A stretch of 64,000 bases of DNA from Bacteroides nordii WAL 11050 = JCM 12987 (GTDB lineage Bacteria > Bacteroidota > Bacteroidia > Bacteroidales > Bacteroidaceae): NCBI GenBank assembly GCA_000613465.1, contig BAJA01000033.1, positions 1 to 64,000 on the forward strand. The letters run 5' to 3'. Positions 37,522 through 47,092 of this stretch are shown piece after piece; the stretch's first letter is position 1, and each line of letters starts with the position of its first letter. Under the pieces are notes generated by a model that saw only the letters and a program-made list of their open reading frames with translations, did no database searches and was not told where the DNA came from. Both the position numbers and the translations under genes were made by a program.

Positions 37522-37608
37522 TTCATTGCAACACAGTAACATTTGCATCGCAACATATAAGGAAATGTGTCGTAACATACCAGCAAACGAATCGTAACAT
37601 ACCATGTA
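37522..37608. repeat. Imperfect tandem array, exact 22-bp period
   Basis: The G of GCAACA/GTAACA recurs at 37528, 37550, 37572 and 37594, spaced exactly 22 bp. The units read TTTCATTGCAACACAGTAAC, TTTGCATCGCAACATATAAG, ATGTGTCGTAACATACCAGC and ACGAATCGTAACATACCATG (20 of 22 bases each). It shares TTGYATCGCAA with the reverse strand of the 23-bp array at 3496-3578. No spacers, so not CRISPR. Confidence 0.7.
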
Positions 37609-37673
37609 ATTTTAAATAAGTACCGAAGAAATCTCGTTGAATACCCCGTTTATATGCCTTCAGGAGCCGGTGC

Positions 37674-37710
37674 AAAAAAATAAAGGAGAAAGTTGTGACT
37701 TCCTCCTTTA
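37674..37710 (-). terminator. Terminator of the short-chain dehydrogenase gene
   Basis: On the minus strand AAAGGAGGAAGT, loop, AACTTTCTCCTTT, then ATTTTTTT. It lies 113 bp past the stop of the 37823-38636 gene. Confidence 0.7.
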
Positions 37711-37822
37711 CAAATGTTCTAACCGAATCTATTTTATGATTACGTTTACAAAGATAACCTGTTTCTTTATGAAAGTCAAGTAAATAAGGATTTATTTTAC
37801 AGGAAACAGATACTTTTCTTTA

Positions 37823-38636
37823 CTATTTCTTTATTTTATAAAATGTGCGCAGTGCATACCGGATGACCTTTCCCGGAAGCCAGCCCTTAACTTTGGCAAA
37901 CATCACTTGCGACAACGGTCCGGTAAGTGTACGGAAAGGAGGGTTCTCTTTTTCTACTAATTTCAATACGGCGGTTGCAAACTTTGAAGGCGCGCAACCG
38001 TTTGTTTCAGCTTCTTCTATAATCTTTAGTGTATCTGTAAAGTATTGCCCGTAGTCGGAACTGTTCAGGGTGGCGGCAGAGATATTCCGGTTGGCTGTAA
38101 ATCCTGTATTAAAATCTCCCGGTTCCACCACGCATACTTTGATACCAAATGGATGTACTTCCAGCGAAAGAGCTTCACTGTATCCTTCTATTGCGAACTT
38201 TGAAGCAGAATAAAAGCCTGGTAGGTACTGCTATTAGTCCTGCGATAGAACTGATATTGATTATCTTTCCTTTACGTTGCCTGCGCATGATGGGTAGTAC
38301 GGAACGACATACACGAACCATACCCAGAAAATTCGTATCCATTTGCAGGGCAATTTCTTTATCAGTTGCCAGTTCCAGTGCACCGCCGATGCCCATGCCG
38401 GCATTGTTTATCAGTACATCAATGCGTCCCCGCTCTTTCATTATATGTTCCACTACGCAATGTATAGAACTGTTATCAGTAACGTCTGCAACAAGCATCG
38501 TCACATTTCCTTTGTTCTCGGTTTGCTTTCGGCTTGTGCCATATACGATATGTCCTTGTGCAGCGAGAGTTTGTGCCGTTATCTTTCCGAACCCCGAAGA
38601 GGCGCCGGTGATGAGTATAACTTGTGATTGTTTCAT
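37823..38636 (-). CDS. Short-chain dehydrogenase/reductase, frameshifted
   Basis: Classical SDR of ~270 residues. It has the cofactor motif TGASSGFGKITA, NNAGMGIGGALE, KIINISSIAG, and after the break the catalytic YSASK, followed by ALSLEVHPFGIKVCVVEPGDF. Such enzymes oxidise or reduce small alcohols or ketones with NAD(P); the substrate is not deducible. The frame breaks at 38217-38223 (plus coordinates). Adding one base to each of two short runs gives AVPYQGFYSASKF, the family consensus, so both halves form one gene. I chose the ATG at 38636 (MKQSQVILITGAS) over the upstream one at 38663. Confidence 0.8.
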
Positions 38637-39008
38637 GAATTGTTTTTGATTTTGGGACAACAAAGATAGATATATTCTCTCATGGAGATGTATTCATGGA
38701 GATTAATTTACTTACTTTTCTGTTTGGATAATGATAGAAGGGAATGTGTATGGAAGTTCTTTTTTTACGTAATGCTATCATCATCAGGTGTTTCCTTTAT
38801 CATCTGTTCGGTTAATTGTTACCTACTAATAGCTACTTTTGCTATAATACCCTTTTTAATATACCAATTAGTGACGATTGTGTACCCCGGTGCTTCTCTC
38901 TACCTTTACAACCCGTAATGTTCCGCTTTTTTCTGTATTTCTATCTGATAATAAATTACAGATATCCGCTCCGGAACTATTGACTATTTTAATTACACCT
39001 TTATTATT
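38637..39008. other. Intergenic region, nothing assigned
   Basis: 372 bp between the divergent dehydrogenase gene and the secreted propeller gene. A 78-codon frame at 38682-38918 has no recognisable features. The promoters of both neighbours should lie here, but I cannot point to convincing boxes. Confidence 0.4.
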
Positions 39009-40874
39009 ATGAATGAGAAAACAACTACTATTACTTTTATTTTTTGTCTGCTAACAGCAGGACTTACTGCCCAGAATCCCACTTTACAATGGGTTACTGC
39101 ACAAGACGGTATGGGACTTGAAATTCCCCATGATATCAAACCTTCTTCGGATGGTAACGTGTTTCTTTTCAATGACTTTGCATCCAGCGCCCAGGAGAGT
39201 AGTTATGATCCTGACGGAGAGATTAACAAAGGGTACTCCAAAACTACAGATTATTATTATTACAATATTGCGGACGGTTCCGGAACCTCAGAGAAAACCT
39301 CTACCGGTGCACTTGATATGACAACTAAAGACGGGAACAAGAATATGACCCTCTATAAAGTTGATACCGACGGGCACCTTATCTGGGGAGTCTGCACCAA
39401 TGCCGGATACTTTGATAGCGGTGGAGCCATAGCGCCTACGAATGATGGTGGTGCAGTGTTAGCTCTTAAAATGCGCCATTCTGAGAAAGGAGCCTATCGG
39501 AGTGATGTCATTTGTAGTTTCGTAGACAGTGAAGGTGTCGAAACTGTTGTGAACTGGGATGCTCCCGATTATGAAACATACGGTGGTGTTTACCAGCCCG
39601 TTATTGCTAAAATCAGTAAAGATGGCAAGATAGAATGGGCAAAACGTATTCCGGTGGATTATAAGGTAGTGACAATAGACGGAAGTAAAAAGAAACTTAG
39701 TGATAACTTTGAGATTAATGATATGGTGGCTGACGGAGATAATAATCTCTATCTGACAGGTGTTTACCGTACTTCTATAAACTTTGGACGCAGTGCCAAT
39801 CTCAGTTCTCCCCACAATGTAGAAGGATGGAATGGAGATGTGCAAGGTACAGTGCCCGGTGATCTTTTTGTTGTGAAACTCAACGCTGCCGGAGAGGCTC
39901 AATGGGGGATAACCACCAAAGGGCAGATTACCAGTGAAACACCTAAAAGTATTTGCTTGTCCGGAGAAAATCTATATGTGAGCGGTTATCTACATGGTGA
40001 TGGAGAAAAAGCGATCAGTCTGGGCAGCAGTCGTCTGGTTCCTACTGATAAGGATTGTCTTTTCTACAGTTGTATTTCTACAGCCGGTGATGTGAAATGG
40101 GCGCGTGTATTGCGATCGGTACAGCATCCTGTCACACAAGCCAGTGCTCGTGTGAAACCTACCTGTATCTCTGTTTCAGGGAATGATTTATATCTCGGAG
40201 GTTCTTTTTATGGCAATATGATGGAAGGCGATAAGGTATGGCTCGAAAATGATCTTCCAATGACGAACGGACTGCGTGCATATATACTAAAATGTAGTGC
40301 AGAAGACGGAACAGTGAAGAATGCGGTGAAAATAGAGGGAGGGCTGACGGAAGTAGAAGATATCCTGCCCAAGGATGGTAAACTACTGGCTCCGGGATAT
40401 GATTTGTATGGTACTTCTAATCTTTATGTACTTGATGAAGTATTGGGAAACCTACAGACATATCCACTTAAGAACTCTTTAATGACAGCTACCCAGGGAG
40501 GTGTTCTTATAGGAAACCGTCTGATCTCGGCAATGAATGCTAATAAATCGGCAACCTTTCCGGGAAGTGACATGACATTGGAGGTGATTAATAATGGTGA
40601 TGCCAACTACCGGGCCTGTGTCTTTACAGGGCATGATATCTCATCAATTGTAACGGGTATAGGGGATATACCTGCTGGTATTTCGGATGATACATTCCGT
40701 ATATATTCCGGTCGGGGAGAAATAACCGTAGAGACTGCTACTGCCTGTCAAGTACGTATATATGGTATTGACGGCAGGCTTGTTGATAGTTTTTATGTTT
40801 CAGCGGGACGTACAGTTCATTCGTTGGCGGCAGGACTTTATATCGTAAACGGGTGTAAAACGGTAGTTCTTTAA
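39009..40874 (+). CDS. Secreted beta-propeller protein with C-terminal sorting-like domain
   Basis: 621 residues, signal peptide to about residue 21 (GLTAQ). Repeats of the form G-x-x-x-W followed by D-N-x-L-Y-L-T-G recur: GHLIWGVCTN, GKIEWAKRIP with DGDNNLYLTGVY, GEAQWGITTK with LSGENLYVSGYL, GDVKWARVLRS with SGNDLYLGGSF. This fits an SBBP-type beta-propeller. The last ~70 residues (FRIYSGRGEITVETA, VRIYGIDGRLVDSF, LAAGLYIVNG) resemble the beta-sandwich C-terminal domain used by type IX secretion. Likely surface exposed. It opens the second export/uptake island; the TonB receptor gene follows after a repeat-containing gap. Confidence 0.65.
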   Translation: MNEKTTTITFIFCLLTAGLTAQNPTLQWVTAQDGMGLEIPHDIKPSSDGNVFLFNDFASSAQESSYDPDGEINKGYSKTTDYYYYNIADGSGTSEKTSTGALDMTTKDGNKNMTLYKVDTDGHLIWGVCTNAGYFDSGGAIAPTNDGGAVLALKMRHSEKGAYRSDVICSFVDSEGVETVVNWDAPDYETYGGVYQPVIAKISKDGKIEWAKRIPVDYKVVTIDGSKKKLSDNFEINDMVADGDNNLYLTGVYRTSINFGRSANLSSPHNVEGWNGDVQGTVPGDLFVVKLNAAGEAQWGITTKGQITSETPKSICLSGENLYVSGYLHGDGEKAISLGSSRLVPTDKDCLFYSCISTAGDVKWARVLRSVQHPVTQASARVKPTCISVSGNDLYLGGSFYGNMMEGDKVWLENDLPMTNGLRAYILKCSAEDGTVKNAVKIEGGLTEVEDILPKDGKLLAPGYDLYGTSNLYVLDEVLGNLQTYPLKNSLMTATQGGVLIGNRLISAMNANKSATFPGSDMTLEVINNGDANYRACVFTGHDISSIVTGIGDIPAGISDDTFRIYSGRGEITVETATACQVRIYGIDGRLVDSFYVSAGRTVHSLAAGLYIVNGCKTVVL

Positions 40875-41027
40875 CGATAGGGGGATTCTCTGTTAATGAT
40901 ATGGAGTTAGAGAGACTATTATGCTTATGGGCTAAATCAAAACAGTTTCTTAATTTAAAACCCCAATAAACTTCGTCTATTAATATGATAAGTATTGATT
41001 CAAAATTAGTATACTCTATAATATGAA

Positions 41028-41146
41028 TTTATTGAAACGTAAATGATCGCAGATTTTCGCAAATTAGATAGCTGCGTTCTGCTTGAAAACAATATTCCTT
41101 ATAGGAAATCTGCGTTCATACGCGTTTATTTGCGTTTCAATAATAA
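41028..41146. repeat. Dispersed palindromic element, copy A (~119 bp)
   Basis: The ends are inverted repeats, TTATTGAAACGTAAAT on the left and the complement of TTATTGAAACGCAAAT on the right (15 of 16). The interior begins ATCGCAGATTTTCGCA. A second copy at 56695-56803 matches the left ~60 bp very closely. It has no coding capacity and resembles a MITE or REP-type element. Confidence 0.75.
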
Positions 41147-41204
41147 TCCGCTAAATAATCATTTAATGGTGATGTATTACTTATCTAAACTACTTTAAGA
41201 TTTT

Positions 41205-44012
41205 ATGAATCGCGAAACGATAATTTATAGTATTCTTTTGTGTATCACTTTTCTACTTCCCATACAGACCCTTGTAGCCGAAGATAAGATAATCTTTAGT
41301 GGTATGGTTCGGGATGCCATCACCCGGGAATCACTTCCTTATGCTACTATTCAGCTGGAAGGCAAACAACGGTATTCGGTCGTGGCGGGTGATAACGGAG
41401 ACTTTCATCTGCCTGCAGTTATTCCGGGTTCTTATACACTTAAAGTTTCTTTTATCGGCTATGGACGTTACCAGAAAACACTTGATTTACAACGTAGCAC
41501 TCATCTTACCATTTCTCTCCGGTCGGACAATCAACTGAACGAAGTAATCATTACCGCCACAGAATCCAAAGGCATCGTTACTACCTCCCGGATAGACCGT
41601 CCTGCTATGGCGCATCTTCAGCCCACCAGCTTCACCGATTTGCTTGAACTTCTTCCCGGTGGGATGTCACGTGACCCGGATATGGGAGCTGCCAATACAA
41701 TGACTCTTCGTGAAACAGGAGGAATAGATTCTAATGGTAACAAGACTGCCGTGGGGAAGGATTATTCTATTACTTCACTGGGCACACTTTTCGTTGTCGA
41801 TGGCATTCCTATTAATACGGATGCCAACCTGCAGGCAATACCCGGATCTGATGATACGGTGGAAAGTGGTCGCAATATAGTAAACCGGGGTGTGGATATG
41901 CGTTCTATCTCTACAGACGACATAGAAAGTGTAGAGGTAGTACGTGGTATTCCCTCTGCCGAATATGGCAATCTCACCAGTGGAATGATCAATATAAAGA
42001 AGATACGTAAAGTAACTCCTCTCAATGCACGTTTCAAAGCCGATGGGTACAGTAAGTTACTGGCTGTTGGAAAAGGTTTTGCACTACCTTGGAGCGAAGA
42101 TCTTGTGATGAATGCCGATATCGGTTATCTTGATGCCAAACCCGATCCGCGCAATAATCTGGAGAACTATAAACGTATCAATGCTTCCCTGCGTTTCACA
42201 TGGAACTGGAAACATGATACATGGACCATGCGTTATGAACCTGCCATCGACTATACCGGTTCCTTTGATAATGATAAGTTAGACCCTGAGCTGAATTATG
42301 GTAACACCGATACTTACAAGACCATTTATAATCGTGCTTCACTAACCAATAATTTCTTCTGGACATTCCCCCGGATAAAGGCCATTAAGGGAATAGGGTT
42401 AAACTCTTCTGTAAGTGCTCAGTTTGACCGTCTCGAACGCCGTAAGCTTGTTGCTCCGCAACGTTATGCTATTGTACCTTCTACGGTAGAAGGGGGAGAA
42501 CATGATGCAACCTTACTTTTTAAAGAATATATTGCCGACTATCTGAGTGATGGTAAGCCTTTTGATATTTTCGTCAAATTGAAAGGAGATTTTACTTTTG
42601 GTCCCAGCTGGTTAACGAACAATGCCCGTGCAGGTACGGAATGGGGTTATACCAAGAACTTTGGACGGGGAGAAGTGTATGATCTTAGCCGTCCGCTTTC
42701 TACCGGAGGATGGAGTAGTCGTCCGCGTGCTTACAAAGATATTCCGGCTTTACAGAACCTTGCTTTCTTTGCCGAGGATATAGCCACTGTACGTATGGGG
42801 ACCCACAAGCTGGAAATAATGGGAGGATTGCGTGCCCTGTCGCTTATCGGTCTTGACAAACGATATACGCTGAATGGCAAGTTCTACCTCGACCCGCGTC
42901 TCAATGTCCAATGGGTCTTTCCTGCGATCCGTGTGGGAGGTCATGATCTCAACATCTCTTTGGGAGGTGGGGTAGGCTGGACCACCAGAATGCCTACATT
43001 GGACTATCTTTTCCCCAATAAGTATTATAACGACATCATTCAGTTGGGGTATTATGATGCTCTTCATCCGGAACAAAACAGCCGTTTCAACATACGTACG
43101 TATGTAGAAGATCGTACTAACTATGATCTTCGGGCCGCCCGTAATAAGAAGTGGGAGATTCGCACCGATTTTGCTTACAATGGAAACCGCCTCTCGGTGA
43201 CTTATTTCCGGGAGACGATGAATTCCGGATTCCGTTATATGGCTTCTTATGCTTCTTATTTTTACAAGAAGTATGATGATGGTAACATAGTAAGTTCCGA
43301 ACTTCAGGGACCACCCGATCTGGCAGACCTGCCATATACCGAAACAAAAAAACTGGATGGGTATTCAAAGGCAGCCAATGGCAGTTATTTACTTAAAGAA
43401 GGAGTAGAGTTCTTGTTTAACTCTAAACGTATAAAGCCCTTACGTACAGCTATAAACGTAAGTGGCGCTTGGTTTCGTTCCACGTATACTAATAGCCTGC
43501 CTACGTTTCGTACGGTTAGTGAAGTAGTAAATGACGTATCTATTTCCGACCGTTATGTGGGACTCTATGATTGGAACGATGGCAATACTTACCAACAGTT
43601 CAACACCAATCTGATGCTGGATACACAAATACCGGAATGGGGATTGATTTTCTCTACCTCTGTGCAGTGTATGTGGTTCACCAGCAAACAAACCAAATAC
43701 AAAGAAGGCGTCCCTATGGCTTATCTCTCTGCCGAAGATGGTCAGTTACATCCATATACCGATGTTTCCCGGGAAGATCTTTATTTGCAGCACCTCATCA
43801 TCCCGTTTAGTTCGGGGATGTTTGATAAGTACACTGTGCCTATGGCTTTTTACGTCAACCTTAAAGCAACCAAGAAGATAGGCAAATATATGAGTCTCTC
43901 ATTCTTTGCCAATAGGTTGCTGGATTATACTCCCGACTTTACGAGCAATGGGCAGACGATTCGTCGGAATGTAAATCCGTATTTCGGTATGGAATTGAAT
44001 TTTACTTTATAA
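41205..44012 (+). CDS. TonB-dependent receptor with N-terminal carboxypeptidase-like domain
   Basis: 935 residues. A signal peptide is followed by a CarbopepD-regulatory-like domain (SGMVRDAITRESLPYATIQL, YTLKVSFIGYGRYQK), a TonB region LNEVIITATES, a plug (DLLELLPGGMSRDP, LFVVDGIPINTD, SVEVVRGIPSAEYGNLTSGMI) and a barrel ending MELNFTL with the terminal aromatic-x-Leu typical of outer-membrane barrels. No SusD partner follows; instead come a DUF4876-like lipoprotein and another barrel. With the PepSY protein further down, a metal, siderophore or cofactor is more likely than a glycan as cargo (inference). Intact. Confidence 0.88.
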   Translation: MNRETIIYSILLCITFLLPIQTLVAEDKIIFSGMVRDAITRESLPYATIQLEGKQRYSVVAGDNGDFHLPAVIPGSYTLKVSFIGYGRYQKTLDLQRSTHLTISLRSDNQLNEVIITATESKGIVTTSRIDRPAMAHLQPTSFTDLLELLPGGMSRDPDMGAANTMTLRETGGIDSNGNKTAVGKDYSITSLGTLFVVDGIPINTDANLQAIPGSDDTVESGRNIVNRGVDMRSISTDDIESVEVVRGIPSAEYGNLTSGMINIKKIRKVTPLNARFKADGYSKLLAVGKGFALPWSEDLVMNADIGYLDAKPDPRNNLENYKRINASLRFTWNWKHDTWTMRYEPAIDYTGSFDNDKLDPELNYGNTDTYKTIYNRASLTNNFFWTFPRIKAIKGIGLNSSVSAQFDRLERRKLVAPQRYAIVPSTVEGGEHDATLLFKEYIADYLSDGKPFDIFVKLKGDFTFGPSWLTNNARAGTEWGYTKNFGRGEVYDLSRPLSTGGWSSRPRAYKDIPALQNLAFFAEDIATVRMGTHKLEIMGGLRALSLIGLDKRYTLNGKFYLDPRLNVQWVFPAIRVGGHDLNISLGGGVGWTTRMPTLDYLFPNKYYNDIIQLGYYDALHPEQNSRFNIRTYVEDRTNYDLRAARNKKWEIRTDFAYNGNRLSVTYFRETMNSGFRYMASYASYFYKKYDDGNIVSSELQGPPDLADLPYTETKKLDGYSKAANGSYLLKEGVEFLFNSKRIKPLRTAINVSGAWFRSTYTNSLPTFRTVSEVVNDVSISDRYVGLYDWNDGNTYQQFNTNLMLDTQIPEWGLIFSTSVQCMWFTSKQTKYKEGVPMAYLSAEDGQLHPYTDVSREDLYLQHLIIPFSSGMFDKYTVPMAFYVNLKATKKIGKYMSLSFFANRLLDYTPDFTSNGQTIRRNVNPYFGMELNFTL

Positions 44013-44030
44013 GTGTTTATTTGAAAGATT

Positions 44031-45320
44031 ATGAAATATAGAAAAGTTATCAACCTCCTGGCTTTAGCAATGGTATTGACCGTTACTGCCTGTAATGATT
44101 CAGAGGATGTTTCCCGCACTACCGCTGGGATTACGATTAATTTTCCCGAAGGTATATCAGCCGGAGCTGTATCACATGATACGTTGACCTTTGTCAATGT
44201 TGCTACCGGTGAATCGGTTAAAATACCCGCATCCCAAACTCCTGTATTACCTCAAGGGCTTTACAACTGCTTCTATAAAGCGGATGTTACTTACCAGGAA
44301 AACGGAGATCAGATAGAAGGACGTTTACGCGGAGCCAGTGAGTCTGTAAAACTGATTGGCAGTGAGACTTCTTTTACGATGAACACTCATTTACTTATTG
44401 ATGAGAATGATTTTATCATTGAAGAGATCTTTTTTACCGGAACACTACGTGCGAGTAATAAGCAGTATTATGGCGACGATTATGTGAAGATATATAACAA
44501 TACAGACCGTATACTCTATGCCGATGGGCTGGCATTGGTGGAGTCTAAGTTTATTTCTACAGAAAAGTATGACTATACTCCGGATATCCGTGAGGATACA
44601 ATGACGGTACATGCCATCTATGTAGTGCCGGGAAGCGGTAAAGAACATCCGGTTCTTCCCGGGCAGAGTATGATTTTGTGTGATACCGGGATCGATCATC
44701 GCGTAGCCAATCCGAACTCCTTTGATCTGAGCGCCGCCGATTTTGAATGGTATGATGTTTCTACGGAACCCAATAATATGGATATTGACAGTAAAACCGT
44801 ACCTAATCTGGATAAGTGGTATTGTTATACGTTATCTTTTTGGGTACTTCATAATCGTGGTTTCCGTTCGTATGCACTGGCGCGGATCAATACCTCTAAA
44901 GAAGACTATCTGAAGAAATATTTCTATCGCTATAACTACATCATGCAACTGCCGCAAGGCAACTACCCGATGACACAAAAGGCATATAAACTTCCCAACG
45001 ACTGGATTGTGGACGGAGTGAATTGCAGCGTCGGGACAGAGCGGGTATGGAATGTTCTTCCGCCTACGGTGGATGCCGGGTGGACTCATTGTGGTAAGAT
45101 GGATAAAGATCCTACACGATACTTTAAGAGTGTACGGCGCAAGATGCTTTATCTTGACGATAAGGGAAACCGTGTACTTCAGGATACCAATAATTCTACG
45201 GATGACTTTAACACAGAGTGTGTACCTTCCATCATCGAGCAGCAACATACGGCCATGAATGCCGATGGTACAATTGCAGAGATAGTGACGTATGACGGAG
45301 TACAACCGGTAAGGAACTGA
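44031..45320 (+). CDS. DUF4876-like lipoprotein
   Basis: 429 residues with lipobox LTVTACNDSE. An N-terminal beta-sandwich (TAGITINFPEGISAGA ... LPQGLYNCFYKADVTY) precedes a lamin-tail-like module (YYGDDYVKIYNNTDRILYADG is the characteristic start, here given as DDYVKIYNNTDRILYADG). This matches the DUF4876 pattern. It is 18 bp behind the TonB receptor and 1 bp before the barrel gene, so the three are one unit. It may be the surface-exposed binding partner of the receptor, in the place SusD takes for SusC (inference). Confidence 0.75.
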   Translation: MKYRKVINLLALAMVLTVTACNDSEDVSRTTAGITINFPEGISAGAVSHDTLTFVNVATGESVKIPASQTPVLPQGLYNCFYKADVTYQENGDQIEGRLRGASESVKLIGSETSFTMNTHLLIDENDFIIEEIFFTGTLRASNKQYYGDDYVKIYNNTDRILYADGLALVESKFISTEKYDYTPDIREDTMTVHAIYVVPGSGKEHPVLPGQSMILCDTGIDHRVANPNSFDLSAADFEWYDVSTEPNNMDIDSKTVPNLDKWYCYTLSFWVLHNRGFRSYALARINTSKEDYLKKYFYRYNYIMQLPQGNYPMTQKAYKLPNDWIVDGVNCSVGTERVWNVLPPTVDAGWTHCGKMDKDPTRYFKSVRRKMLYLDDKGNRVLQDTNNSTDDFNTECVPSIIEQQHTAMNADGTIAEIVTYDGVQPVRN

Positions 45321-45321
45321 G

Positions 45322-46901
45322 ATGTATCTATATAGAACAAAATACATAATGGGCAGAATCGTTATCATTATTATATTATTTTCTGCAGGCTGCCGAGGCG
45401 TGTATGCTGCTGATAGTTTATCGGTGCAGCGTCGTATAAATGCCAATCAGTCATCGGCAGAAAAGGATTTCTTTTCATTAGTTTATACCAATCCTGCAAT
45501 GAAATTCAGGCAGTATACTTATACGTTGAACGAACTCCGTGCAGGAGGGGAGTATCGGCACGAACAGCAGCCTTTTGTTATTCAGGAAGGCAATGGCAGA
45601 CGAATGGGACTGGTTGATGTCAATTCTTTCATCCGTAAGGGGCAGAGTAGTCTTTGGGGAGAGGCCCGTTACGTGAATGGAAAGAAGTTGGGACGCAACT
45701 GGAATGAAACATCCGACTACACGTTGCTCTATCCCTATGTTATGGGCGATACGGTAGGAGGAAATCTAAAGTCCGAACAATACTACTTTGCCGGAGGATA
45801 TGCCCGGCAGACCGGACGTTTCACCTTTGGAGTTGATGCTTCTTATTGTGCTAATATTGAATACCGTAATGCCGATCCCCGTCCCAAAAACTTAACGGGT
45901 GATTTGAATGTAGCTGTTGGCGTAGTAACGAAATTAGGGGCTTCGTACGTTGCGGGTGTTTCGCTTCGTGCACGTAAGTATAAGCAGACCAATGAGCTGG
46001 TTTTCTATAACGAATTGGGTGTTCCCAATATCTATCACCTCACAGGGATGGGTACTGATTATTATCGTTTTCGTGGTAACAGGGGAAAAACGTTTTATAA
46101 AGGAAGGGCCTTTGGCGGAAGTATTAATCTGTTACCTTATGAGGCCGGTACAACAGGATTCACGGCTTCGGTGGCTTATGACTACTTCACTTTTGATAAA
46201 ATAATTCTTCACTCAATGAACTGCCTATGGCAGAGGTGGGCGAACATACAGTGAAAGCCGAGGCAGCCTGGCGCAATCTTTCTACAGTATATCAATGGGG
46301 AGTAAAAGGAGAAGCTTCTTTCGTCAAACGTACAGGTACGGAAAATCTGTTTGGTGATGCGGCTAATAATACTTATCCTCTGATTGCTTCGGAGAAGATG
46401 TATTATAATGATGTGGCTCAAGTGGGGCTTTCGGGCTTTTATGAACATATTAGTGCGGGAGATGTGCGGTACTCCATACTACCCGCTGTGAAGTACAGAA
46501 GTATACGTACGCGTTATGTATATCCGAAACGGCAGATGGATATTAATCATCTGACTGGTGAGATCTTATTGCGTGCTTCTCGCCCTTACGGGCGTTACCT
46601 GTTGCAGGGTGAGGTAGGTGCTCTTTATACAGCTTCTGTTTCTCCGTCTTTACTTTTATCCGGTACTTCCCACACAGGGGAGTCTCAGCAGGCGATGGAT
46701 GAAGGGCTTAATGCACCTGTGTATAGTAACTATCGCTATCTTTCAGAAGATAACGCTTTGATCTGTGTGGCTGTTCGTTGTGATTATTCTCCGCGAACCA
46801 GTTACAGTCTTTTCCTTGCCGTTCGCTATGAGCATGGATGGCAACAGGCCGGGAAAATGGCTTCTGATTATGTTACGGCTTCTGTTGGGGTAGCCTTTTA
46901 G
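45322..46901 (+). CDS. DUF6850-like outer-membrane beta-barrel protein, frameshifted
   Basis: About 526 residues. The start may be 45322 or the ATG at 45349, which directly begins the signal sequence (MGRIVIIIILFSAG). The body alternates aromatic and polar residues as expected for a barrel (RQYTYTLNELRAGGEYRH, YYFAGGYARQTGRFTFGVDA, RTSYSLFLAVRYEHGW) and ends in VGVAF with a C-terminal Phe. The frame breaks at TT 46208-46209: one more T gives DKIILSLNELPMAEVGEHTVKAEAAW. It follows the DUF4876-like gene by a single base. A TTGACA-type simple repeat starts right after its stop codon. Confidence 0.7.
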
Positions 46902-46934
46902 AGTTGACAATTTGACAGTTGACAATTGACAGTT
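46902..46934. repeat. TTGACAATTTGACAGTTGAC-type simple repeat
   Basis: Overlapping GTTGACAAT/TTGACAGTT units begin directly after the stop codon of the barrel gene. The same repeat type occurs, on the other strand, at 56854-56886. Confidence 0.65.
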
Positions 46935-47092
46935 ACTATGCAGTGTGACCATACAATCTGATTTTTTTTCTGAGAGGAAGGAGGAGAAAGATTTCGATCC
47001 GGTTGGTTTGTTCTACGCAGCTCAATTGGCATATTGGCACATTATTTAATAGGCATATTATTCAATTATTTATAATTAAAAACAAGAATTAA

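Larger units (their letters stand above)
37445..37822. other. Intergenic region between convergent genes
   Basis: 378 bp without a gene. It holds a 22-bp-period tandem array (37522-37608) and a minus-strand terminator (37674-37710). Because both flanking genes point toward this region, the array cannot be an ordinary promoter element for either of them. Confidence 0.55.

Noticed and set aside
3496..37608. CRISPR array
   Set aside because: Units are diverged, directly abutting, 22-23 bp long, without spacers, and no cas genes are in the window.
38682..38918. 78-codon hydrophobic frame
   Set aside because: No ribosome site, family or conserved motif; probably chance in AT-rich intergenic DNA.
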